Below, one piece after another: positions 8,313 to 16,271 of a stretch of DNA of 64,000 nucleotides (position 1 is the stretch's first letter; the number at the start of each line of letters is the position of its first letter). The stretch comes from Pseudogemmobacter bohemicus (lineage in GTDB: Bacteria; Pseudomonadota; Alphaproteobacteria; Rhodobacterales; Rhodobacteraceae). The position numbers were made by a program, and so were the translations under genes. The DNA lies in assembly GCF_003290025.1 (NCBI RefSeq), contig NZ_QNHG01000004.1, positions 108,058-172,057 on the forward strand, given 5' to 3'. The notes under the pieces are model-generated. The model did no database searches. It saw only the letters and a program-made list of their open reading frames with translations, and had not been told where the DNA came from.

Positions 8313-8708
8313 TTAATCCTCAACACTTTCTTCCAGTGGGCGAAGGCCCATTTCAGACAATGCAGAAAATGGATCATCGCCAATAATAGCCGTTATTTTA
8401 GAAGTTTCAGCCTTGCCTCCCCATCTAAAAGCATCTTGGGCAACTGCTACCGCTGCCATGTCGATGTCAGGATAGATCTGCATCAATTCATATATCACTT
8501 CTGAAAAAATGGTAGGATCAGTTACGCCTTCAATTTGCAAATCCGACCATAGACCAGATGAAACACAATACAAATTACCATCTGAATCCTGCCAACCGGG
8601 ATCATAGTAAGTATCAAAATTTTCTGCTTTGCTCAGAAGAACATGCACATGATTTGCGCCCTTCATCAAATTTGGTTCAGCCGAAACGGCTACGGTTACT
8701 CTCTGCAT
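8313..8708 (-). CDS. Uncharacterised phage protein
   Basis: 131 residues, not recognised. It starts MQRVTVAVSAEPNLMKGANHVHVLL and contains an acidic, aromatic middle (TYYDPGWQDSDGNLYCVSSGLW); the tail is acidic. Before the IS66 element inserted, its ATG overlapped the stop codon of the spike-fibre gene as TGATG: the first bases after the left 8-bp duplication read gcatactgATG. It was therefore part of one translationally coupled operon with the head-spike genes and is now cut off from its upstream promoter by the insertion. Confidence 0.7.
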   Translation of the reverse strand: MQRVTVAVSAEPNLMKGANHVHVLLSKAENFDTYYDPGWQDSDGNLYCVSSGLWSDLQIEGVTDPTIFSEVIYELMQIYPDIDMAAVAVAQDAFRWGGKAETSKITAIIGDDPFSALSEMGLRPLEESVED

Positions 8709-9079
8709 CAGTATGCTCCGATAGTAAGCATCCGGCGTAGGCCGCAGTTATGTTCTTCGCTGTGGCGAAGGTTTTCCGGCTCATCATTTTTTTGGTCAGC
8801 CATGATGCGTTCGATAACTGCCGGATCACACTGCTCATATCGGAGGAACTCGAGGATGCCGCCATCCCATGTTCGAATGTCTGCAAGGAGCTCCTGCAGG
8901 CATTCGATGCCGCGGTCCGTGAAGGTTTTGATCCCTTCCTCGGTGCCGTTGTCGACCCAGATCATCTCGCCGTAATCGATGTTGTCGGAATTGGCGCTGG
9001 TGATCTCGATGAGCTCGGGGCTTTCGCCGATCATTTTGGCGACCTCGTCGATCGTGTAGGTGTGTGTGACGCGGGCCAT
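8708..9079 (-). CDS. IS66-associated passenger protein
   Basis: 123 residues beginning MARVTHTYTIDEVAKMIGES, acidic, with no recognised catalytic motif. Its ATG overlaps the tnpC stop (ATGA), so it is expressed as a fourth gene of the element. The last four codons (IGAY) and the stop lie outside the inverted repeat, in the target duplication and phage DNA, so the protein's tail depends on the insertion site. A role in transposition or its control is possible by position only. Confidence 0.6.
   Translation of the reverse strand: MARVTHTYTIDEVAKMIGESPELIEITSANSDNIDYGEMIWVDNGTEEGIKTFTDRGIECLQELLADIRTWDGGILEFLRYEQCDPAVIERIMADQKNDEPENLRHSEEHNCGLRRMLTIGAY
8716..8723. repeat. 8-bp target-site duplication, left copy
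   Basis: CTCCGATA directly abuts the left inverted repeat (GTAAGC...) of the IS66 element and recurs at 11599-11606. IS66 elements generate 8-bp duplications, so this is a simple, intact insertion. Confidence 0.85.
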
Positions 9080-10729
9080 CAGGCGGCCACCTTCCGATCA
9101 GTTTGGCGCCAGTTCCAAGGGAGCAGTTCCGGCAGACGAGAGAGGGATATTTCTGGCGTCCGCGCGAGGACGTCAGCCAGCCAAGCCTGCGGGTCGATGT
9201 CGTTCATCCGGGCTGTGACGATCAGGGAATACATGAAGGCAGCGCGGTCGCCGCCGCGCGGTGATCCGGCGAAGAGCCAGGCTTTCCGGCCGAGGGCGAC
9301 GCCGCGGAGGGCTCGTTCGGCCGCATTATTGGTGAGGCAAATCCGGCCATCATCGAGGAACCGGGTGAAAGCTTCCCAGCGGCCGTCTTCCTCGAACATG
9401 TAGTTGATGGCCTTGGCGACAGGGTTGTGCTTCGACATCCGGGCGCGTTCGGATCGCAGCCAGTCATGTAGATCCTGGACCATCGGACGCACCAGCCGCT
9501 GACGGGCGTCATGACGGGCCTCGGCGGTCAGGCCGTTGATCTCGCGCTCGATATCGAAGATGGCGTCAAAGCGTTGAACGGCTTCCAGCGCCACAGGCGA
9601 GATCTCCTCGGCCACCTTCTTGCCCTTGCGGGCCGTGGCTTTGATATCCGCCAGTTCGAAGAACTTGCGCCGGGCATGCGCCCAGCACAGCGCGCTGCGC
9701 ACCGGCGCGGGCTTGTGATCATGGCGATAGAGATCGTTGTAGCCGCCATAGGCGTCAGCTTGCAGGATGCCAGTCCAGCCCGTCAGATGCCGGGTCGGGT
9801 GTTCTTTCCTGCGGTCGGTGGAGAAGTAGTAGAGCGCAGCCGGAGGCGCCCCACCCCCGAAGGGCCGGTCATCGCGCAGATAGGTCCAGAGGCGGGCGGT
9901 CCTGGTGCCTCCCTTGGCCAGAAGCGGCACGGTGGTGTCGTCCGCATGCAATCGTTCAGTGCCGAGGACATGAGCACGGATCAGATCGTGGATCGGCTGC
10001 AGCGCCACGGCACAGGCGCCGACCTGGTCGGCGAGGGTGGAAAGGCTGATCTCAACCCCTTCCTTCGCGTAGCGCTCGGCCTGCCGGTTCAGGGGCTGAT
10101 GCTGGCCGAACTTCTCGAACAGGATCATGGCCAGCAGATTGGGCCCCGCCCAGCCCCGAGGCGTCGGATGAAACGGCGCGGGCGGCTGGCTGATCCGCTC
10201 GCAGTCGCGGCAGGTGAACTTCTCACGGACGGTCTGGATGACCTTCCACTGCCGGGGGATCACCTCCAGCGTCTCGGTGATGTCCTCGCCCATCTTCACG
10301 ATGCGCGCGGAACCACAGCAGGTGCAGGACGTCGGCGCCTCAACCACCACGCGCTCGCGGGGCAGATGCTCGGGGAACGGCTTGCGGGCGGGGCGGCGGC
10401 GCTCGAAGGCCGCGACCATCGCCCCCGGGCCCGTTGCCCGGTTTTGGCCCGGTCATCGGCAATGTCGGTCTCGATGTCCTCGAGCTGCATCTCCAGTTGT
10501 TCGATCAGCCGGGCATGGCGTTCGGCGCTATGGCCATATTGCTCGCGGCGGAGTTTGGCGATCTGCAGTCGAAGGTGCCGGATCATGTCTTCGGAGGCCG
10601 AGACGATCGCCTGAACCTGGGTCAACTCCCCTTGGCGGCGACCAATGCGCCTTCTGCGGCAGACGCGCGGGCCTCTGCCGCGGCGAGTGCGGCGCGCAGA
10701 ACAGCGATCTCAGATGCGGTCTCCGACAT
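9079..10729 (-). pseudogene. tnpC: IS66 transposase TnpC, interrupted by two frameshifts
   Basis: Three pieces align end to end as one IS66 transposase of about 550 residues. The first starts MSETASEIAVLRAALAAAEA at 10729 and breaks near 10630. The second is the leucine-zipper part (MIRHLRLQIAKLRREQYGH...) and breaks near 10428. The third, 9079-10419, holds the zinc-finger pair CTCCGSARIV/CRDCE, the DDE core (LHADDTTVPLL, LQADAYGGYN) and the LTNNAAERALR block. Both breaks fall in G runs and each would be repaired by one extra G. The catalytic piece alone lacks the N-terminal DNA-binding region. Confidence 0.88.
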
Positions 10730-10787
10730 GCCGAAGACCTACCACGGAACCCAAGAATAGTCCAATAAAACAAGGGAATTTTGCCCA

Positions 10788-11138
10788 TTAACCCGCTGAT
10801 GCTGGCCGCTGTGTCCAGCGCGGATTGCGCCAATCAATTCCTTCCAGAAGATAGCCGAGCTGCGCTGCCGAAACCGGAACGGCTGAGCCATTCTGGCTCA
10901 CCGGCCAGATGAACTTTCCGGCCTCCAGCCGCTTCAGATACAGCGACATGCCGACCCCGTCGTGCCACAGCACCTTGATCAGGTCACCCTTGCGCCCCCG
11001 GAAGCAGAAGATCTCGCCACCATGCGGGTCGCGCCCCAGCCCCTGCTGGACCTTCAGCGCCAGACTGTTCATTCCGCACCGCATGTCCGTTACCCCGCCT
11101 GCAATCCACACGCGGGCCCCCGCCGGAAAGGCAATCAT
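10788..11138 (-). CDS. tnpB: IS66 accessory protein TnpB (IS66 Orf2-like)
   Basis: 116 residues with the complete IS66 Orf2 signature: ARVWIAGGVTDMRCGMNSLA (about 9-28), FCFRGRKGDLIKVLWHDGVG (about 44-63) and the C-terminal WPVSQNGSAVPVSAAQLGYLLEGIDW. It is required for IS66 transposition, though its biochemical role is not known. The start overlaps the end of tnpA by four bases (ATGA), the normal arrangement of this family. Confidence 0.93.
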   Translation of the reverse strand: MIAFPAGARVWIAGGVTDMRCGMNSLALKVQQGLGRDPHGGEIFCFRGRKGDLIKVLWHDGVGMSLYLKRLEAGKFIWPVSQNGSAVPVSAAQLGYLLEGIDWRNPRWTQRPASAG

Positions 11139-11539
11139 CGCGGGTCCAGCACGGCCAGCAACGCCGCAAGATGCGAAGGGGCCAGCGACACAGAGATCGT
11201 CATGCGACGCCCGTTCGTCAACGTGATGTCGATCCGGGCATCGTCGGCTTCCCGCGATGGCTGCTCCGCTGGCGTAGGCGGGGCGCCCGCAATCACCAAT
11301 GGCACGAAGCCCCCACCAGCCCCCGACGCGCCAAGTGTCCCGCTGCGATACTCGCGCCGCCAGATCGAAAGAAGCGACCGGGAAATCCCATACCGGCGCG
11401 CCGTCGCCGAACCCTGCCGGAAACCGCGCAGGCTCTCTTCGACGATCCGGATCTTGTCCTCGTCAGACCAGTGCCGACGACGGCCACCCTCATCGGCGGC
11501 GAAGATCTCGATTGGTGAAACAGTTGAAGCGCATGCCAT
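11135..11539 (-). CDS. tnpA: IS66 accessory protein TnpA (helix-turn-helix)
   Basis: 134 residues from the ATG at 11539. The N-terminal half is a transposase_8-like helix-turn-helix: RRRHWSDEDKIRIVEESL, then GSATARRYGISRSLLSIWRR. The C-terminal half has the IDITLTNGRRMTISVSL strand pattern typical of IS66 TnpA. An in-frame ATG at 11560 is possible but adds a non-conserved extension. First gene of the element, with its promoter expected in the ~60 bases before the right inverted repeat. Confidence 0.9.
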   Translation of the reverse strand: MACASTVSPIEIFAADEGGRRRHWSDEDKIRIVEESLRGFRQGSATARRYGISRSLLSIWRREYRSGTLGASGAGGGFVPLVIAGAPPTPAEQPSREADDARIDITLTNGRRMTISVSLAPSHLAALLAVLDPR

Positions 11540-11584
11540 AAGGCAATGCCTTACGACCATTTGCTCAATCAGAGCAGACGGCCT

Positions 11585-12409
11585 TCACCGCAGGCTTACT
11601 CCGATATAGTCATTGATAATTGATTCAGCGGCGGCAAGGGCAAGGGCGGATGGTAATAGACCTTCGCGCAAAACAAGAGGTCCAACAATCATGGGCATAC
11701 CTGATGCTTGTGAACCTATCGCATAAGGAAAAGAACCAGACGCTGAAAGAGTGCCAGTTGCAGGAGTGTTAGCAGTAATGGCAACAGAGTCCTTGTAAAG
11801 AAAATCCAAGCGAGTGCTTGTCAGCGATTGTTGGAAAATAAATGGCAGACCTCTTCGACTAATATCATTCGGTAACGATGACAGCAAATTCGTGCCAGTT
11901 ACTCTACCAACAGCCTGAACCCCATACAAAGTTGCAGTGCTTCGGGCAGTCAGGTCCAGCCTTCGCGAAATGTCCTGGTAGATACCTGCCACATGTGAGT
12001 AGCTGGTGCTGATATTTACACCCGATATGACCATACCTCCCATGTGTAAATATTCAGAGGTTGGGCCAAGCGGATATATAATGTCACTGGTCAATGTATC
12101 ATCCACACCATCAAAAGACAGGGCGACATTACCATTGGCAAACGCAGTAGCGGACGGCGCAAAATCTGAATTTGTCGGTTGGTTAAACAGCGTTCCCGCC
12201 GTGCTGCGCCAACCGCGCACTGGTCCAGATACCCAAGGCACCATACCAGCAGAATCTGAAAACCAGAAATGCGGGTCTGGCCAAAGAATTTCCAACCTTG
12301 TCGAATTAGGGGAAAGCGTATTAAATAGAACCTCCCATGGCTCTACTTTAACTTCACTATCGACAATTGTATTTGCGGAAATAGAAAGAGAAATGCCAAT
12401 CCCGATCAT
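11585..12409 (-). CDS. Phage head-spike/fibre protein with LamG-like fold, C-terminus altered by IS66
   Basis: 274 residues. Residues ~97-104 read LSFDGVDD, the usual opening of LamG/concanavalin-like lectin domains; the rest is rich in Ser, Thr and Gly as in fibre proteins. It follows the spike-base gene by three bases and probably forms the outer part of the same spike, as in the RcGTA ghsA-ghsB pair (family knowledge). IS66 inserted in its last codons: the original end, rebuilt by joining the two flanks, is ...YIGAY; now it reads ...YIGVSLR using inverted-repeat bases. The protein is otherwise complete and may still work. Confidence 0.65.
   Translation of the reverse strand: MIGIGISLSISANTIVDSEVKVEPWEVLFNTLSPNSTRLEILWPDPHFWFSDSAGMVPWVSGPVRGWRSTAGTLFNQPTNSDFAPSATAFANGNVALSFDGVDDTLTSDIIYPLGPTSEYLHMGGMVISGVNISTSYSHVAGIYQDISRRLDLTARSTATLYGVQAVGRVTGTNLLSSLPNDISRRGLPFIFQQSLTSTRLDFLYKDSVAITANTPATGTLSASGSFPYAIGSQASGMPMIVGPLVLREGLLPSALALAAAESIINDYIGVSLR
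11599..11606. repeat. 8-bp target-site duplication, right copy
   Basis: CTCCGATA, identical to 8716-8723, just outside the right inverted repeat of the IS66 element. Confidence 0.85.
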
Positions 12410-12412
12410 GGC

Positions 12413-12673
12413 TCAGATCCAACCAGTGATGCCGGTAGCAGTTGTTCCAGTTGCACGAATCCTCTTCGCAATAATAGGGTATGTTCCGACCGGCAAAGAT
12501 GCGGTGGTATGAACGTTACCTTCGCGATCCAGCCATGAAATTGTTCCAGCGCCCGAAATTGTAATTTGCCTTACAACTTCGGTAAGATCGACTGTATCAG
12601 ACGGAGTAACCGGAAAAGAACCGATGGCACCAGCCAATACGTTTTTTGAGAAATCTTTGAATTGGTCAGCCAT
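12413..12673 (-). CDS. Spike base protein, RcGTA Rcc01079-like
   Basis: 86 residues matching the small spike-base family named after RcGTA Rcc01079: an early SFPVTPSDTVDL, a middle ISGAGTISWLDREGN, and the strongly typical end LPVGTYPIIAKRIRATGTTA. In RcGTA this family forms the base of head spikes that bind the host capsule. GGAG lies nine bases before the ATG. The gene pairs with the LamG-like fibre gene downstream. The identification is from remembered family pattern, not an alignment. Confidence 0.7.
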   Translation of the reverse strand: MADQFKDFSKNVLAGAIGSFPVTPSDTVDLTEVVRQITISGAGTISWLDREGNVHTTASLPVGTYPIIAKRIRATGTTATGITGWI

Positions 12674-12722
12674 CGCGCTTACTCCGATAATATGTTTCGA
12701 AGATATTTAGGGAATTGATAAT

Positions 12723-12839
12723 TCAAAACAACAGAGGAAGGGCATGAGCGATCTTATAGCTGAATAACAGGAGCCATGACCCCATAATGAAGGCCCAATA
12801 TGTGTTACGCTTGATCCAGCTTCTCGCCCGCTCTGCCAT
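12723..12839 (-). CDS. Small single-span membrane protein
   Basis: 38 residues starting MAERARSWIKRN: a basic N-terminus followed by one hydrophobic segment (YWAFIMGSWLLLFSYKIAHA). GAAGG stands about nine bases before this ATG; an in-frame ATG at 12902 would add 21 basic residues but has no clear ribosome site. Size and topology would fit a phage holin-like or superinfection-related membrane peptide, but nothing specific shows this. First minus-strand gene of the head-spike operon. Confidence 0.55.
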   Translation of the reverse strand: MAERARSWIKRNTYWAFIMGSWLLLFSYKIAHALPLLF

Positions 12840-12933
12840 TTTGTTGCCCTTCTTGTTCAAATCATGAATGTATTTATGGGATTTGAATTTTCGCTGCTTC
12901 ATGCTATTTGACAGATAACAGTGGAGAGCATTT

Positions 12934-13314
12934 ATGATGCTGAGACCATTATCAGCCCTGACCGCCACATTCCTGATGGCTACAGGAGCAAATGCAGATG
13001 TCGGACTTACATGCATAGCATCTCTTGAGAACGGCAAGGCAGTTGCCATTCAAATATCAGGGGACACTGGAACGATTAGCGGAGAGGATATATCAAAGTA
13101 TGAGTTGTATTGCGCACCGATAGACGCAGGTTATCTTTGCTCATCAACCAAGATAGACGGCAATGTTTCGCATACGATTAGATTGGTGAATAGAGGGAGT
13201 GATGGTTGGCTCCTGCAATTTTCCTTGTTCATCCCAAATTCACCTAAAGCAATCCCTCCAAATAAACACCAAGCAACCTATTCTGAAATGATCGTTGCTT
13301 GTGTGAATCTCTGA
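12934..13314 (+). CDS. Secreted uncharacterised protein (prophage cargo)
   Basis: 126 residues. A signal peptide is clear: MMLRPLSALTATFLMATGANA then D. The mature part holds five Cys (TCIASL, YELYCAP, GYLCSS, IVACVNL) that could form disulphides in the periplasm or outside. GGAG lies eight bases before the ATG. Orientation is opposite to the phage structural genes, as expected for a gene expressed from the lysogen. No family recognised. Confidence 0.7.
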   Translation: MMLRPLSALTATFLMATGANADVGLTCIASLENGKAVAIQISGDTGTISGEDISKYELYCAPIDAGYLCSSTKIDGNVSHTIRLVNRGSDGWLLQFSLFIPNSPKAIPPNKHQATYSEMIVACVNL

Positions 13315-13359
13315 TATCTTCGGCCAGGTGAACAGCTTGCCTGGCGCCCTGCCCTTTAA

Positions 13360-13655
13360 TCCTTCCGCGTCAAGGGCAACGGCAGGGCTTCGACTCCGAT
13401 TGATGGTCAGATGGTGCTTGCTCATCCTGACCCCCGACAAGCTGGCGTATGTCCTCCCAGGCAACCGGATCAGCTTGTCGGGCAGGCAGAGTGACCGTCA
13501 ACGGTAAAACCTTGCCCCAGACACCTCGAACCATGCTAACCGATTGGGAAACATCAATTAACGGAACTAGATACTCAATTTCACTCAACCCTAACGAGTG
13601 CATGGCGATTTCTTCTTGATGGAAGACAACCGACCAGACAGTATGGATTCTAGGA
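13360..13655 (+). repeat. Leader repeat, copy A
   Basis: About 300 bases without a convincing gene that match 17489-17815 in order: AATCCTTCCGCGTC, GCTTGCTCATCCT, ACTGGCGTATG/GCTGGCGTATG, ACCGGATCAGC, GGGCAGGCAGAG, GACCGTCAAC and CAGTATGGATTCTAGG. Each copy stands directly before one of two related secreted-protein genes, so it is probably a shared promoter/regulatory leader duplicated with them. Confidence 0.75.
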
Positions 13656-13732
13656 GATATGGGTCTACAGTTCAACAGCGCCGGAACGTAGGGAACATTA
13701 ACCTGCACTTCTATAAATGAGGACCCAACGCC

Positions 13733-14113
13733 ATGAATAGATCGTCATTATGCGCCGTCATCACTGGCACTATGATCATCCTTAGCCCAAGCATTTTGCT
13801 TGCGGAGTGCAGATACATGGCTCTCACTGGAGAAATTGAATTCATTGACGAACAAGGCGTCATAAGACTTCACAATGAACGGTGTCCCGAATACAATGGA
13901 AATTATATCTTATCAGGAATTAAATCCGTCAACAATACGCAAGCAAATATTTTTTTAAAAGACATGCCGGTTTCGTGCGGCTACGTCTACGCCACCGATT
14001 ATGATAAAGAGCGAAAAATATATCACGATGAGAATCTCCGGTTTGTAACTTGCAACTTGCAAGAAGACAGGCTCAGCTATTTCCTTATCTCAAACAAAAT
14101 AGCAACACAATAG
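13733..14113 (+). CDS. Secreted small protein, paralogue 1 of a duplicated cassette
   Basis: 126 residues with a signal peptide (MNRSSLCAVITGTMIILSPSILLA then E). The mature part aligns with the protein at 17827-18324: ECRYMALTGEIEFIDEQG/DCAFLGEFGEIIFTDSTG, NERCPEYN/NEICPPEN, SGIKSVNNTQAN/WGIENVDPKRAN, VSCGYVYATDY/VICGYLFDWKI, RFVTCNL/RVVTCSL, so four Cys are shared. No known family. It precedes a truncated RTX-type gene start, as its paralogue precedes a complete one, suggesting a role linked to that secreted protein. Confidence 0.72.
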   Translation: MNRSSLCAVITGTMIILSPSILLAECRYMALTGEIEFIDEQGVIRLHNERCPEYNGNYILSGIKSVNNTQANIFLKDMPVSCGYVYATDYDKERKIYHDENLRFVTCNLQEDRLSYFLISNKIATQ

Positions 14114-14188
14114 CGAACCCTACGAACGACGCAAACAGTTCAACGAATTCACCCCCCCTCAATCACTCGACATAAGGGAAATTGCAGC

Positions 14189-14284
14189 ATGTCCGCACAA
14201 GATTTTCTCGACGCAATTGAAATTAATGGGGGCGCCGAATATAATTCAGCCATCACGGCGCCGAGCCATGGGCAACACGCCTGA
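14189..14284 (+). pseudogene. Truncated 5' end of an RTX-protein gene (cassette copy A)
   Basis: 31 codons beginning MSAQDFLDAIEINGG, matching the start of the 1102-residue protein at 18381 (MSADDFLNFVKIYNN). AAGGGA stands before the ATG. The match ends after about 25 codons, at the edge of a GC-richer block, and the frame closes at 14282-14284. It is the remnant of a second large RTX gene. Confidence 0.65.
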
Positions 14285-14703
14285 ACTTGCCGACAAGCTG
14301 GCCGTCGCGGTGAACCGTCCAGCGATCCTGTTCCATGACGCCTGTAAAGGGGCATCTGGCGCGTCTGTAGCCCCATCTGTGAGTCGACTGATCATCCTGC
14401 ATGACGAGAGAGCATACAGAGAACACCCTGAACGATCAGGCATCCTGCTTCGGATGGAAGACACTTCACCACTTCTGATTTAAAAAAGTTTTGGGCCGAT
14501 TGAAAATTCAATTGGGTTATTGGACTAATGCAAATCAACGACTTACAGCAATAGTGAAACCATTTCCAATTACTCAATTAATACAATTGGCATTGATGAT
14601 CACTCAGGGATATTGACAGTTAGATTTGGTTCGGAGAAGTTCAGCTTCTTCGCAGTAATCATTGCGTTGAAACCAAATTTTGATCAGCCATAGGATTATG
14701 ATC
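14285..14703 (+). other. Gap with a GC-rich block, no gene identified
   Basis: 14,260-14,480 is GC-richer than its surroundings and unlike neighbouring phage DNA; no frame gives a recognisable protein. 14,480-14,703 is AT-rich and probably holds the promoter of the H-NS-like gene at 14,704. Confidence 0.4.
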
Positions 14704-15294
14704 ATGGAACAGACGACCGAGCACAGCATGAATTACATTCAATCATTTGTAATTGATAGAGCGCAGGGTTTTGATAACTTCTTCAATCGCGGATTTCGCA
14801 AGCTTTCCGATTCAGGGATTTATGACTACAGCATTAATGGCTTTTCGCCCGCAGCATTTATGGCAGTGATTGCCGCTGCATCTTTGAAATGGGTTAACAT
14901 TGGTGACATGGTTTGTGAAATCATACTGTCGTCTGCCGATGAAAATCAGATTATTCAGGAATGCGCTGTTCTGTTGTCAGCGGATGAGCAAGGCGTAAGA
15001 TCAATCGGAAAGCATGGCACTGTTTTAAACCATCCTAGCGGAAAATTTCCTCTTCACCATTGCGGAAAAGACGCCATGCCAGACTGGTTGAAACAGTATC
15101 TGAATGATGGACATGACCCCGATGAACTGAAAGTTCGGGTGCAGCAGAAGCCTGCTAAGCAGAAGTTTGCACAACCGAATGATGCAAGTATCACTTGGTC
15201 AGGAAGAGGCACAAAGCCTGCTTGGATGAATGACTGGATTGATGCCGGTAATGATATGGATGATCTTCGGATCAGAGACAAGCAAGCATCATAA
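14704..15294 (+). CDS. H-NS-like nucleoid protein with two DNA-binding modules
   Basis: 196 residues. The C-terminus (about 150-190) is an H-NS family DNA-binding domain: NDASITWSGRGTKPAWMNDW then IDAGNDMDDLRI. A second, degenerate copy stands just before it: FPLHHCGKDAMPDWLKQYL then NDGHDPDELKVRV. The N-terminus is not the usual coiled coil of HvrA-type proteins and is not recognised. ATG 14704 is chosen because AGGAT lies nine bases upstream. It could bind AT-rich prophage DNA and silence it, or antagonise the host H-NS. Confidence 0.75.
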   Translation: MEQTTEHSMNYIQSFVIDRAQGFDNFFNRGFRKLSDSGIYDYSINGFSPAAFMAVIAAASLKWVNIGDMVCEIILSSADENQIIQECAVLLSADEQGVRSIGKHGTVLNHPSGKFPLHHCGKDAMPDWLKQYLNDGHDPDELKVRVQQKPAKQKFAQPNDASITWSGRGTKPAWMNDWIDAGNDMDDLRIRDKQAS

Positions 15295-15348
15295 AGACTG
15301 CACGATGAGGGGATGCCTGGGGATTGGTCATAAAGGCTGATCCCCTTT

Positions 15349-15425
15349 CCATAACTCACCCATAACTCACCCATAACTCGGCCATAACTCACCCATAACT
15401 CGGCCATAACTCACCCATAACTCGG
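15349..15425 (+). repeat. Seven tandem 11-bp repeats
   Basis: Seven uninterrupted copies of CCATAACTC followed by AC or GG. After the first two AC copies the endings alternate: GG, AC, GG, AC, GG. A further CCATAACTGG follows at about 15,436. There are no unique spacers, so it is not a CRISPR array; it fits iterons or a protein-binding array. Confidence 0.9.
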
Positions 15426-15628
15426 CCAGAAACCCCCATAACTGGTATCTTATAAAAGAAACAGAAATATAAGAGAATCAGAATCATAAGGGTCAGTCAG
15501 ATACGAAGTGGTATTTTTGATCTTTGGGTTAGATTGATGTGATCAATAAATCAATTCGTAAAGATCAGAAAGCATTGAGCAATACTCCGAAATCGACACA
15601 GAGCAAGATACACAAAACCGAAAGAATT

Positions 15629-15717
15629 CATTGATACCACAATCCTTACTGGAACCAAAGACTTTATTGAAACCAAAATCCTATTGGAACCATAAACTTT
15701 ATTGGAACCGCCTATAC
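15629..15717 (+). repeat. Five 17-18-bp direct repeats (iteron-like)
   Basis: Copies start at 15629, 15647, 15665, 15682 and 15700 with consensus TATTGGAACCAWAANCYT; spacing of 17-18 bases is about 1.7 helical turns. The last two copies are closest to consensus. Confidence 0.75.
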
Positions 15718-16271
15718 TCTGCGGCGTTGACGCCTCTTTCGCTCAGATATTAGCACCCTAAATTTCCTTCATTTCATTTGATTTTAGTCTGATTTTATCC
15801 CGATATATCAATGACTTAATAATGTAATTTTTACAGATACAGATAACTCATCCTCAAAAGGAAGTTATAATTCGGTCCATTTCATTTAAATTTATTTCCA
15901 TGAAATTTCAACAGCTTACAAACCATACTTTGATGATCCGAAATCATTCACTCTGCTTCCGAAACGAATTCCGAACCGATCTGAAATCCTCATCATCTAT
16001 TCCGATTTTGTTCCGCTTTCTGTTTTAAATCAGTTTCGCAGATCATGCCAATACTTCCGGAACGTTATTCCGATTAAGGTTAATTATAAGGATGTTATTC
16101 TGTCATTTTGGGCCGGGTTTTGGACTCTTGTCACCTATATACTTCTGTCCTTTCGGATGTTTGTTGTATTGGTGATGGGTAATGGAGTAGCTACCATTCC
16201 CCTGACCCTCCCAAAAACACAACAACAGAAAGCGAGGAACCAACAAACCTAAAAACGAAAGTGATTTAAAA

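Larger units (their letters stand above)
8724..11598 (-). mobile_element. IS66 family insertion sequence, four genes
   Basis: About 2.88 kb, bounded by imperfect inverted repeats: left GTAAGCATCCGGCGTAGGCC and, on the opposite strand at the right end, GTAAGCCTGCGGTGAAGGCC. Perfect 8-bp direct repeats flank it. It encodes tnpA, tnpB and tnpC on the minus strand plus a small passenger gene overlapping the end of tnpC. GC content and codon use match the host more than the AT-richer phage DNA around it. tnpC is broken by two one-base deletions, so the copy is probably non-autonomous, unless these are sequencing errors in G runs. Confidence 0.93.
15295..16271. other. AT-rich non-coding region with two iteron arrays (possible replication origin or control region)
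   Basis: Nearly 1 kb with no credible gene. It holds an 11-bp tandem array (15349-15425), an 18-bp spaced array (15629-15717), very AT-rich DNA from 15,740 to 15,950, and repeated TTCCGAA words at 15,957-16,010. Direct repeats plus AT-rich DNA upstream of an unrecognised zinc-ribbon gene is the layout of many phage and plasmid origins, but no known initiator was identified. Confidence 0.5.

Noticed and set aside
15349-15425. CRISPR array.
   Set aside because: Repeats of 11 bases are directly adjacent, without spacers, and no cas genes are present.
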